Under the pieces are notes generated by a model that was not told the origin of the DNA, did not search any database, and saw only the letters and a program-made list of their open reading frames with translations. The position numbers were made by a program, and so were the translations under genes. This document shows positions 9,993 to 18,850 of a DNA stretch of 64,000 nt, one piece after another (positions within the stretch are counted from its first letter, which is position 1; each line of letters begins with the position of its first letter). This DNA comes from Chryseobacterium sp. KLBC 52 (GTDB lineage Bacteria > Bacteroidota > Bacteroidia > Flavobacteriales > Weeksellaceae), in NCBI RefSeq assembly GCF_003347605.1, contig NZ_QDFZ01000002.1, positions 124,001 through 188,000 of the forward strand, in the 5' to 3' direction.

Positions 9993-10077
9993 ACGCCCCC
10001 TTCAACACTACTAACATTTGAATTTCATTTTTGCTAACTAACCTTTTCAACATTAAAAAAATGATAAAAGGGGGCGT
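9993..10077 (+). terminator. Long-loop inverted repeat with T-run after ccoP
   Basis: Perfect 10-base arms ACGCCCCCTT (9993-10002) and AAGGGGGCGT (10068-10077) are followed by TTTTT. They are GC-rich in an AT-rich context. The 65-base loop is unusually long for an intrinsic terminator, so a terminator with a bulged interior or a small structured RNA is also possible. Confidence 0.5.
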
Positions 10078-10091
10078 TTTTTACAAATAAC

Positions 10092-10177
10092 AATCCTTAC
10101 TTTGGCTGTCTTACTCAACTATTCACTTGACAACTACAAACTAGAAATTCCATAAAAAGACAGCCAAGGCAGGATTT
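10092..10177. repeat. Two-part inverted repeat upstream of tamB
   Basis: Perfect 11-base arms TTGGCTGTCTT (10102-10112) and AAGACAGCCAA (10157-10167) are extended outward, across a small internal bulge, by AATCCT and AGGATT. The whole can fold into one hairpin with a 44-base loop. It encodes nothing recognisable. Confidence 0.6.
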
Positions 10178-10227
10178 TTGCATTCGCAAAAGGGTACCAC
10201 AACAAAGACCAAATAAAATAGTATTAT

Positions 10228-10235
10228 TATCTTTG
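10228..10235 (+). promoter_or_regulatory. -7 box of the tamB operon
   Basis: TATCTTTG matches TAnnTTTG. It overlaps the first in-frame TTG (10233) of the tamB frame, which argues for the next TTG at 10254 as the start. Confidence 0.45.
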
Positions 10236-10253
10236 TTAGAAACCTCATCGCAT

Positions 10254-13200
10254 TTGAAACTGAAAATCAACACCACCAAACTTTTAAGGCGTATTGCAAT
10301 AACCTTTATTTCAATATTGGTTCTTCTTACCCTGTTGATCCTAAGCTTAAGGCTTCCTGCCGTCCAAAACTTCATCAAAGACAAGCTCATTGTTTATCTG
10401 GAGAAAAAAATCAAAACTCCTGTAAGCCTTGAAAGGGTTTATATAGGATTTCCCAACAGTCTTGTTATGGAAAACCTCTACCTCAAAGGACAGGATGTAG
10501 ATACCCTTCTGGCAGTGAAAAAGCTGGATGTAGGTTTACATATGCTGAAGCTTCTTAATTCTACGGCAGATATTACTTCGGTCAATATGGAAGGAGCACG
10601 CGCCAATGTGGTAAGGAAACCAGACGGCAAATTCAATTTTGATTATATCATTGATGCTTTTGCGTCCAGTGATAAGGAAGAAAGCCCATCCAAGCCGTTC
10701 ATTATTTCTCTTGATAAAATTAATTTAAAAGATGTTGGGGTAACTTTCAATGACCAGCAATCTAAGAATGATATTCAACTCTACTTTAAATCGTTTGATA
10801 CCAGAGTCAAAACTTTTGATCTCAGCAAAAACAATTATGCCGTTAATGATATCAACCTTGACGGCTTAAAATTAAAGTTAAAGCAGGGACTGGTAGAAGA
10901 AGTTGCTAAAAAAGTGGAGAAAAAAGTAGATTCTCTGAATGAAAAAAAACCTATGAATATTGGGTTGAGAGGAATCAAGCTTACTCATTTCGATATTGAT
11001 TACGGTGATGAAAACACCAAAACATTTGCAAAAGTTATCTTCAAAGAACTGAGTACAAAGGTCAACAAACTGGATCTTGAAAACAATGCTTACAATGTAG
11101 CCAATGTATTTCTTTCCGGGGCAGATATTAATGCCAACCTTTATCTTCCTGCTCAGAATGCCAATCCGAAAACAACAAAAGAACCTGAAGTTTCCAAAGT
11201 TTCTGATCAGGATAAAGCCATGAAACTTCTCTTAGGGAAACTTGTTCTGAACGATGTAAAAGTCAATTATAACAATACTGCCATTGCTCCAACGAAACAG
11301 GGAATGGACTTCAATCACCTTAATTTCTCAAAAATGAATGTGGAGGTAAGAAGCTTCAAAATGGAGAATAATACTTTTGCCGGAACCGTAAATTCTGCAG
11401 AAATTAAAGAAGGCAGAGGGCTGGATATCCAGAAATTCAATACGGATTTTGTATACGCAGAAAAGGAAGCATATCTGAAAGATCTTTATCTTCAAACTCC
11501 TAAAACCCTATTGCGTGATGAGGTTATTTTAAATTATAATTCCATTGATCAACTTAGCAAAAACTTAGGTGCAGTAAAGATTTCGGCCAATATCAAAGAT
11601 TCAAAAATAGGGTTTTCTGACATTCTGAATCTGGTTCCGACTTTAAAAAATACGGTTCCCTTCAACAAATATCCGAACGCTATTTTAAACTTAAATGCGA
11701 ATGTAAAAGGAAGCGTAAATGATCTTTTAATTCAGGATCTCAAAGTTTCAGGGCTGGATCAACTAAGGGTAATGGCTTCCGGAAAGATCAAAAATGCAAT
11801 GAACCCAGATCAGTTGTATTATGATCTGAGAATTGGAGAATTTTCATCCAATGCCAAAACAATATTCAATCTTGTCCCTAAAAATACAATTCCTTCCAAT
11901 ATTTCGCTTCCTTCCCATTTCAGCATCAAAGGAAATGCAAAAGGAACGACAAAAGTGGTGAATACAGACTTAAACCTGTACTCTACTTTAGGAAATGCTG
12001 CCATCATCGCACAGGTAGACATGCGAAGAAAAAATCATGAATTGTATGATGTGAAAGCCAATCTTCAGGGTATACAGGTAGGAAAAATTATTCAGAATAA
12101 AGATATTGGTCCTATCACTGCACAAATTGCAGCCAAAGGGGAAAGTTTTGATTTTAAAAATGCCAATGCAGATTTAAAAGGTCACGTTGCTTCCGCAGTC
12201 TACAAAGGATATCGCTATCAAAATATGAATCTTACCGGAAAGATCAATAAAGGAGCTTATCATGTCATTTTAGATTCAAAAGACCCGAATGCCAGTTTAC
12301 AACTGACTGCTTCGGGAGTTTATGATGAAAAAAATCCTACAGTAAAAGTGAATGGAGAAGTCATCAAACTGGATGTCAATAAACTTGGCTTCTATGAAAA
12401 ACCAATGATTATTGCCGGAAAAATTGATGGAGATTTCACCAGCTTAGATCCCAATAATTTAAATGGATATCTCAACCTTAAAAATTTCGCGTTCTCGGAT
12501 ACCAAAGAGGTTTATCCTGTACAGGAAGTCAATCTGAAGGCTTCTTCCACAACAGATTCTACTCAGATTATTTTCAATTCCCAGATTGCAGATGTGGAAC
12601 TGAAAGGTAAATATAAATTGACTCAGATTTTTGGTGCTTTAACGAAAACTGTGAATCAGTATTACCAGTTCCAGAAGCCGGATAACAAACAGAAAATTGA
12701 TCCGGGACAACATTTTACTTTTACGGCTAAAATCAAAAATGATGATCTGATCAGAAAGTTTGTGCCGGATCTGAAAGATTTTGAAACCATCAATCTTGTT
12801 GGAAATTATGATGCAGATTCTCAGAAAATTGAAATTGACGGCCAAATACCAAGATTATTATATGGTGAAAATACCATTGAAAAAGGAGCTTTAAAAGTCA
12901 CCAATGAAAATCAGGCATTGCAGTACAGTCTGAATGTAGCGGCTTTAAAAAGCTCAAGCTTTTCTTTAAATAAAATCAATATTGAAGGAGATGTTGCGGA
13001 CAATACCATCCGATATAATGTTACCACAAAAGATGAGAAAGATGCCACTCAGTTCCTGATTGCAGGAAATGCAAAATCGTTGAATGATATTACCGAAATA
13101 TCTCTGAACCCGAACGGGTTGAAACTGAATTATACGGACTGGAATATTGCTGAAAACAATAAAATTCAGATCAGCAATAAAGGAATTCTGGCGGATAACT

Positions 13201-15281
13201 TCATCTTGTCTAATGGCAGCAGTGAAATTGCTGTGCAGTCTGAAAGCAACAATCCAAGCAGCCCTTTGAATATTTCGTTGAAAGATTTTAAAATTGAAAC
13301 CATTACGGAACTTATTAAAAAAGATACGGTTCTGGCAAGAGGAACGATCAACGGAACAGCGCAGCTTCGTGATGTGACTAAAAATATGACATTCATTTCC
13401 GACCTGAATATTTCAGACTTAATTGTCTATGGAAGTCCTGTCGGAAACCTTGCTGTAAAAGTGAATAATGCCTCACCGAAGGTTTTAAATGCAGATATTG
13501 CCCTTTCCGGAAATAACAATGACGTAAAAATCCTTGGAGATTATAATACCTCTTCCAGTACTTTTGATCTGAATATGGCGATCAACCAGCTTCAGATGAA
13601 GAGTATTCAGGGATTCTCTATGAATGCCATTACCAATACAGAAGGTTATCTATCAGGAAACTTAAAGATCACCGGAACTACAGATAAACCGAATATTTTA
13701 GGAAAAGTGAAATTCAATGATGCCGGATTGGAAATTGCCAAAACGGGAAGTGATTTCAGACACCTTAGTGATGAAATAGATTTTACCAGCCGCGGAATTG
13801 AGTTTGATCAGTTCAAAATCAAAGACAAGGACGGAAATGCTCTTGTGGTGGACGGGCAGGTTCTTACCCAAACCTACAGAGATTTTGCCTTTAATCTGGA
13901 TGTGAATGCAAAAGACTTCAAAGTTGTCAATTCAGAGAAATCAAATGATGCGATGATGTATGGTATTCTGGCCATTGATGCCGGGCTTCATATCCGTGGA
14001 AACCTTGATCTTCCAAAAGTAGACGGAAGACTGAGCGTGGCAGACAACACTGATTTCACTTTTGTTCTTCCTCAATCCAGCCCTACTTTACAGGAGAGAG
14101 ATGGTATTGTAGAATTTGTGGATCAGGATCAAGTGGTTTTAAACAAAACAATCAAAGCCGATTCTCTTAATGCGCAGAGCCGCATCAAAGGAATGGATGT
14201 AAGTGTCAATATTGAAGTCAGCAAAGAGGCAAAACTGTCTCTGATCATTGATAAAGCCAATGGTGATTTTGTACAGCTTCAGGGTGAAGCTGAATTAACC
14301 GGAGGAATAGATCCGTCAGGAAAAACTACGCTGGTAGGAGTATATGAAGTGGAAAAAGGAAGTTATGATCTTTCGGTGAGTTTCCTGAAACGTAAATTTG
14401 ACATTCAGAAAGGCAGTACCATTACCTGGACAGGTGAACCTACTATGGCTCAAATGGATATTACTGCCGTATATAAAACAGAAGCACCACCTATTGACCT
14501 TGTGGAGCAGCAGATCAGTGGAGAGAGTGCCTCAACGATGAATCAGTTTAAGCAGAGGGTTCCTTTCAATGCTTTATTGAAAATGAAAGGAGAATTATTG
14601 AAACCTCAGCTTACTTTCGATATTACTACAGATGAGAAAAATAATTCTGTATCTACGAATGTAAAAGATGTTGTAGATCAGAAGCTTGCCCAGATAAGAA
14701 CTCAGGAGTCTGAGCTGAACAAACAGGTATTTGCCTTATTGCTTCTGAACCGTTTTATCGGAGAAAATCCGTTTGAAAGCGGTGCCGGAATGTCTGCAGA
14801 AACCATGGCAAGACAAAGTGTGAGTAAAATCCTTTCTCAGCAGCTAAATAATCTTGCAGCAGGCCTGATTAAAGGAGTAGATCTTAATTTTGGACTTGAT
14901 TCTTCAGAAGATTATTCCAGCGGAGAGAAAAATACCCGCACCGACCTGAATGTAGATATCAGTAAAAAATTATTGAATGACCGACTGAAAGTAACGGTAG
15001 GAAGTAACTTCGGACTGGAAGGCCAGGCACGCCAGAATGAAAACATGACCAATATTGCGGGTAATGTATCCGTAGATTACAGCCTTTCCAAAGATGGAAG
15101 GTATATGCTTCGTGCTTATCGTAAGGATGAATATCAGGTAGCTCTTCAGGGACAGATCATAGAAACCGGCGTCGGATTTATTATTACATTGGATTATGAC
15201 AAATTCCGGGAGATTTTCCAGAAATCTAAAGAGAAAAAGCAGAAAAAAAATCAAAATAACCAAGTGGTAGAATTTAAATAA
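10254..15281 (+). CDS. tamB: Translocation/assembly module protein TamB
   Basis: A very large (about 1675 residues) inner-membrane-anchored periplasmic protein. It has one N-terminal helix (IAITFISILVLLTLLILSL) and then a long repetitive beta-rich body, as in AsmA/TamB bridge proteins that link inner and outer membranes for outer-membrane protein or lipid transfer. The C-terminal several hundred residues match the conserved TamB (DUF490) domain, including GGIDPSGKTTLVGVYEVEKGSYDL. No ATG occurs near the membrane helix, so a TTG start is required: 10254 is preferred because a -7 box overlaps the alternative at 10233. The stop overlaps the tamL start by one base. Confidence 0.9.
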   Translation: MKLKINTTKLLRRIAITFISILVLLTLLILSLRLPAVQNFIKDKLIVYLEKKIKTPVSLERVYIGFPNSLVMENLYLKGQDVDTLLAVKKLDVGLHMLKLLNSTADITSVNMEGARANVVRKPDGKFNFDYIIDAFASSDKEESPSKPFIISLDKINLKDVGVTFNDQQSKNDIQLYFKSFDTRVKTFDLSKNNYAVNDINLDGLKLKLKQGLVEEVAKKVEKKVDSLNEKKPMNIGLRGIKLTHFDIDYGDENTKTFAKVIFKELSTKVNKLDLENNAYNVANVFLSGADINANLYLPAQNANPKTTKEPEVSKVSDQDKAMKLLLGKLVLNDVKVNYNNTAIAPTKQGMDFNHLNFSKMNVEVRSFKMENNTFAGTVNSAEIKEGRGLDIQKFNTDFVYAEKEAYLKDLYLQTPKTLLRDEVILNYNSIDQLSKNLGAVKISANIKDSKIGFSDILNLVPTLKNTVPFNKYPNAILNLNANVKGSVNDLLIQDLKVSGLDQLRVMASGKIKNAMNPDQLYYDLRIGEFSSNAKTIFNLVPKNTIPSNISLPSHFSIKGNAKGTTKVVNTDLNLYSTLGNAAIIAQVDMRRKNHELYDVKANLQGIQVGKIIQNKDIGPITAQIAAKGESFDFKNANADLKGHVASAVYKGYRYQNMNLTGKINKGAYHVILDSKDPNASLQLTASGVYDEKNPTVKVNGEVIKLDVNKLGFYEKPMIIAGKIDGDFTSLDPNNLNGYLNLKNFAFSDTKEVYPVQEVNLKASSTTDSTQIIFNSQIADVELKGKYKLTQIFGALTKTVNQYYQFQKPDNKQKIDPGQHFTFTAKIKNDDLIRKFVPDLKDFETINLVGNYDADSQKIEIDGQIPRLLYGENTIEKGALKVTNENQALQYSLNVAALKSSSFSLNKINIEGDVADNTIRYNVTTKDEKDATQFLIAGNAKSLNDITEISLNPNGLKLNYTDWNIAENNKIQISNKGILADNFILSNGSSEIAVQSESNNPSSPLNISLKDFKIETITELIKKDTVLARGTINGTAQLRDVTKNMTFISDLNISDLIVYGSPVGNLAVKVNNASPKVLNADIALSGNNNDVKILGDYNTSSSTFDLNMAINQLQMKSIQGFSMNAITNTEGYLSGNLKITGTTDKPNILGKVKFNDAGLEIAKTGSDFRHLSDEIDFTSRGIEFDQFKIKDKDGNALVVDGQVLTQTYRDFAFNLDVNAKDFKVVNSEKSNDAMMYGILAIDAGLHIRGNLDLPKVDGRLSVADNTDFTFVLPQSSPTLQERDGIVEFVDQDQVVLNKTIKADSLNAQSRIKGMDVSVNIEVSKEAKLSLIIDKANGDFVQLQGEAELTGGIDPSGKTTLVGVYEVEKGSYDLSVSFLKRKFDIQKGSTITWTGEPTMAQMDITAVYKTEAPPIDLVEQQISGESASTMNQFKQRVPFNALLKMKGELLKPQLTFDITTDEKNNSVSTNVKDVVDQKLAQIRTQESELNKQVFALLLLNRFIGENPFESGAGMSAETMARQSVSKILSQQLNNLAAGLIKGVDLNFGLDSSEDYSSGEKNTRTDLNVDISKKLLNDRLKVTVGSNFGLEGQARQNENMTNIAGNVSVDYSLSKDGRYMLRAYRKDEYQVALQGQIIETGVGFIITLDYDKFREIFQKSKEKKQKKNQNNQVVEFK

Positions 15282-17608
15282 TGAATAATAAGTTCCATAT
15301 ATATTGTAAGTATCTGTTGGTTTCCGGAATGGCATCCACGGTAATCTCGTGCAGCAACACCAGGTTTCTGAAAGAGGGCCAGATGCTCTATACGGGAGCC
15401 AAAGTAAAGATTGAAAATGATACGATTTCCAAAAAAGAAAAAAAAGATCTTGAGTCTGCACTGGAAGCGAACCTCACTCCAAAGCCTAATTCCACATTTT
15501 TAGGGCTGCGTCCCAAGCTGTATTTTTATAATATTGCCAAGGAGCCTAAAAAAGACAAAGGTTTTAATTACTGGCTTAAATATAAAGTGGGTGAAAAACC
15601 AGTATTATTGGGAGATGTAGATCGTGAGTTCAATAAAGATATCATTGAAAATTATTCTGAAAACAAAGGATATTTCAATGCCAGAGCTACTTATGACACC
15701 GTTTCAAAGAACAAAAAAGCTCAGGTTATTTATACAGTAAGGCCTGGTTCAAGATATCTGATAGACGGTGTAAAATTCCAGAAAGATTCTACACTGGTCA
15801 ATCATGAAATTCAAAACCTTACGGATAAAACTCTTCTTAAAAACGGAAGACCATTTGACCTGGACGTCATCAAAGCAGAAAGAGAAAGAATTGACAACAG
15901 GCTAAAGGAACGAGGTTTTTATTATTTCCATCCTGATAATATTATCGTGCAGGCGGACAGTACGGTGAGTAAAAATCATAAAGTTGAACTTAACGTAAAA
16001 CTAAAAGATAACACTCCTGATTTGGCAACGCAGCAGTTCGGTATTGATAATGTTATTGTATTTCCCAATTACAATATTCAGGATGTAAAAGATGGTAAAT
16101 ACAGTATCCCGATGGATAAAGATTCTCTTTCCAAATATCGTTTTGATGACATTTACGTCATTGATCCGCAGCATAAATTTAAACCGAAAATTTTTGACAG
16201 AGCTTTATATTTCAAAAAAGGAGATCTTTACAACCGTTCGAACCACAATTTAACTCTGAACCGATTGATCAGTCTGGGCGTATTCAAATTTGTAAAGAAC
16301 GAGTTTATTGTATCTGATTCTTTAAGCCATAAATTTGATGCCTATTATTTATTGACTCCAAGACAGGTACAATCGCTTCGTCTAGAAGCATTGGGAAGGA
16401 CCAATTCCGCCAACTATGCGGGTAGTGAGCTGAACCTGAACTGGACCCACAGAAATTTCTTCAGAGGTGCAGAACAATTTAAAGCAGCCATCTATGGAGC
16501 TTTTGATTTCCAGATGGGAGGGGCTCAAAATGCCAATAATATTTTCCGTGCAGGAACAAACGTACAACTTTCAATCCCAAGAATTGTAGCACCATTCCGT
16601 TTTCATTCTTCCAGTGAATTTGTTCCCAGAACAAATATCACATTGGGATATGAATTCCAGAACAGAACACAATACTATACCCTAAATAATTTCACCGGAT
16701 CATTCGGATATGTGTGGAAAGAAAACGCAAGAAAAGAACATGATCTGAAAGTGATTGATATTACTTTGGTGTCCCCGGCAAAGGTTACCGCAGAATATGA
16801 TTCAATATCAAAGAAGAATCCAGCAATGGCAAGAGTTGTGGCAAAGCAGCTTATTTTCGGTCCTACCTATTCTTACACCTATACCAATACCATGCTTCCA
16901 AAGACCAACACCGTTTATTATAAAGGTACGCTTGATCTTGCTGGAAATATTACAGGGTTGGTAACAGGAGCCGATGTAAAGAAAGATAAGGAAAAGAAAA
17001 TATTTGGTATTCCTTTCAGCCAATATGTAAAGATTGAAAACGATTTCAGATTCTATCATAAGTTCAGTGAAAAGTCTTCACTGGCTACGAGATTTATTGG
17101 AGGAATTGCCTATCCATACGGAAACTCAGAGTATATTCCTTTCTCTAAACAGTTTTTCTCAGGAGGAAGTAACAGTATCAGGGCATTCCGTGCAAGAACA
17201 TTAGGACCGGGAAGTTTTGACCCGAGAACGATAGATCCTGGGACTTACTTTGACCAGTCCGGAGATATCAAACTGGAATTAAATGCGGAGTACCGTGCCA
17301 ATCTTTATAAGTTCTTAAATGCTGCCGTTTTTGTAGATGCCGGAAACATCTGGCTTCTTCACGACGATGAAAACAGACCCGGGGCTAAGTTTTCAAAAGA
17401 TTTTTTAAATGAAATTGCGGTGGGAGCCGGAGTAGGTCTGAGACTGGATTTTTCTATCCTGATTTTAAGACTGGATCTTGCGATGCCACTGAGAGTTCCT
17501 TACTATCAGAAAGGGGACAGATGGGCCTTCGATAAAATTAATTTCGGAGACTCAAGCTGGAGAAAAGACAATCTTGTTTTAAATATTGCCATCGGATATC
17601 CTTTTTAA
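15281..17608 (+). CDS. tamL: TamL, lipoprotein outer-membrane partner of TamB (BamA/TamA family)
   Basis: A 775-residue outer-membrane protein of the Omp85 family. A lipoprotein signal ends at a lipobox with Cys24 (STVISC), the feature that separates Bacteroidota TamL from proteobacterial TamA. POTRA-like repeats (for example YLIDGVKFQKDS) precede a C-terminal 16-strand barrel domain. The loop-6 region has GGSNSIRAFRARTLGPG, the counterpart of the VRGY/F motif, and the last strand ends in phenylalanine (IGYPF). It is translationally coupled to tamB. Confidence 0.9.
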   Translation: MNNKFHIYCKYLLVSGMASTVISCSNTRFLKEGQMLYTGAKVKIENDTISKKEKKDLESALEANLTPKPNSTFLGLRPKLYFYNIAKEPKKDKGFNYWLKYKVGEKPVLLGDVDREFNKDIIENYSENKGYFNARATYDTVSKNKKAQVIYTVRPGSRYLIDGVKFQKDSTLVNHEIQNLTDKTLLKNGRPFDLDVIKAERERIDNRLKERGFYYFHPDNIIVQADSTVSKNHKVELNVKLKDNTPDLATQQFGIDNVIVFPNYNIQDVKDGKYSIPMDKDSLSKYRFDDIYVIDPQHKFKPKIFDRALYFKKGDLYNRSNHNLTLNRLISLGVFKFVKNEFIVSDSLSHKFDAYYLLTPRQVQSLRLEALGRTNSANYAGSELNLNWTHRNFFRGAEQFKAAIYGAFDFQMGGAQNANNIFRAGTNVQLSIPRIVAPFRFHSSSEFVPRTNITLGYEFQNRTQYYTLNNFTGSFGYVWKENARKEHDLKVIDITLVSPAKVTAEYDSISKKNPAMARVVAKQLIFGPTYSYTYTNTMLPKTNTVYYKGTLDLAGNITGLVTGADVKKDKEKKIFGIPFSQYVKIENDFRFYHKFSEKSSLATRFIGGIAYPYGNSEYIPFSKQFFSGGSNSIRAFRARTLGPGSFDPRTIDPGTYFDQSGDIKLELNAEYRANLYKFLNAAVFVDAGNIWLLHDDENRPGAKFSKDFLNEIAVGAGVGLRLDFSILILRLDLAMPLRVPYYQKGDRWAFDKINFGDSSWRKDNLVLNIAIGYPF

Positions 17609-17609
17609 T

Positions 17610-18551
17610 ATGATCAAAACCGCTAAATTTTTCTGGGAAGTTTTAAAAGATACATTCACTGAATGGAACAATTCTACTGCATCAAAAGATTCAGCAAGTC
17701 TTGCGTATTATGCCATCTTTTCTATCCCGGGATTATTAATTATTATTATCTGGGTACTTGGAAATTTCTTTGGGGAAGAAGCCATTCGCGGGCAGATCAG
17801 CACACAGATCAGTGGTATTATGGGACCGGATGTGGCAAAAAGTATCGAAGGTATGCTCGCCGGTGCTCTTATTGACAAAAAGAATATTTTTATGAAGGCA
17901 GTTGGAGTTGGATCATTGGTTTTCGGTTCTACTACGCTTTTCTTTCAGCTGCAACATTCATTAAATACACTTTGGGAAGTAGAAGCTGCTCCCAAAAAGG
18001 CATTAGTCAAATTTTTACTGGACAGAGCGAATTCTTTGGGAATGATTCTTATTCTGGGATTTCTTCTGATGATCACCATGATTTTATCTTCTCTGATCAG
18101 CCTTTTTAATACGATTATCACCCAATATTTTGGTTTTGAGACGTACATGTTGGTAGAGGTTGTCAATTTCGCCGTCGGTTTTGGCCTTGTGATGCTGTTA
18201 TTTGCTTTGATGTTTAAAGTGCTGCCCGATGTTTTAGTCAGCTGGAAACCGGTATGGAAAGGAGCATTCCTGACTACGGTTTTATTTACCCTTGGAAAAT
18301 TTTTATTAAGTCTTTATTTTAATCAGGTAAAACCTACCTCAGCCTTTGGTGCTGCCGGAACAGTCATTCTGATTATGATGTGGATCAATTATTCCTGTAT
18401 GCTGATATTCTTTGGCGCAGAATTTACTAAAGTATATACTTACAAAAAGGGATATAAAGTAGTTCTTTCCAAACATGCACGATGGACTCCTGCTAAGTTG
18501 TATGCGGATAGTCTGAAACAGATGCAGGGTGAAAGTAGTGATAAAACGTAG
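17610..18551 (+). CDS. YihY/BrkB-family inner-membrane protein
   Basis: A protein of about 313 residues with six predicted membrane helices. The family signature is visible in DSASLAYYAIFSIPGLL near the N-terminus and SAFGAAGTVILIMMWINYS near the C-terminus. The family was once called ribonuclease BN in error. Its molecular function is unsettled; transporter or envelope roles are proposed. The ATG at 17610, one base after the tamL stop, is preferred over an upstream TTG inside tamL. It is the third gene of the tamB-tamL unit, which suggests an envelope-related job. Confidence 0.88.
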   Translation: MIKTAKFFWEVLKDTFTEWNNSTASKDSASLAYYAIFSIPGLLIIIIWVLGNFFGEEAIRGQISTQISGIMGPDVAKSIEGMLAGALIDKKNIFMKAVGVGSLVFGSTTLFFQLQHSLNTLWEVEAAPKKALVKFLLDRANSLGMILILGFLLMITMILSSLISLFNTIITQYFGFETYMLVEVVNFAVGFGLVMLLFALMFKVLPDVLVSWKPVWKGAFLTTVLFTLGKFLLSLYFNQVKPTSAFGAAGTVILIMMWINYSCMLIFFGAEFTKVYTYKKGYKVVLSKHARWTPAKLYADSLKQMQGESSDKT

Positions 18552-18810
18552 GTTCGGGTTACAGGGTTCGGGTTGCGAGATTTTGAGATCCGGGATATTC
18601 CTGATACGAGATTATTTTATGAAACTATTTAAACTTTTATTTTTGAAACATTAAGAGTCTGTTAAGGTGTTAAGAGTATTAAGATAAGCTTCGCTTTAAG
18701 ACTAAAAACCTGAATGATTTATCTTAACTATACTTTATTTCTTAACTACTTCTTTATGGTTTCAATATATTCAACATTTTTTATAAATCTAAACAACTCC
18801 TATATATAAA
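18552..18810. other. Non-coding spacer with short direct repeats
   Basis: The spacer between convergent genes opens with GGTTCGGGTTACAGGGTTCG, in which GGTTCGGGTT recurs. Further along come several TTAAGAGT/TTAAGGTGTT-like words and AAGCTTCGCTT. No coding frame or RNA gene was recognised. Confidence 0.4.
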
Positions 18811-18840
18811 AAAGCCTCCTGAAAAATTTCAGGAGGCTTT
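18811..18840. terminator. Bidirectional terminator between brkB-like gene and argS
   Basis: Arms AAAGCCTCCTGAAA and TTTCAGGAGGCTTT enclose a two-base loop, with A and T runs on either side. The site lies between convergent genes and can serve both strands. Confidence 0.85.
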
Positions 18841-18850
18841 CTTTCTATTT

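Noticed and set aside
16382..16567. Antisense reading frames over tamL and many other long genes.
   Set aside because: They overlap well-supported genes in full and carry no recognisable protein features.
18552..18600. A tRNA-like sequence suggested by the GGTTCGGGTT words.
   Set aside because: No cloverleaf arms or anticodon stem can be formed around them; they are short direct repeats.
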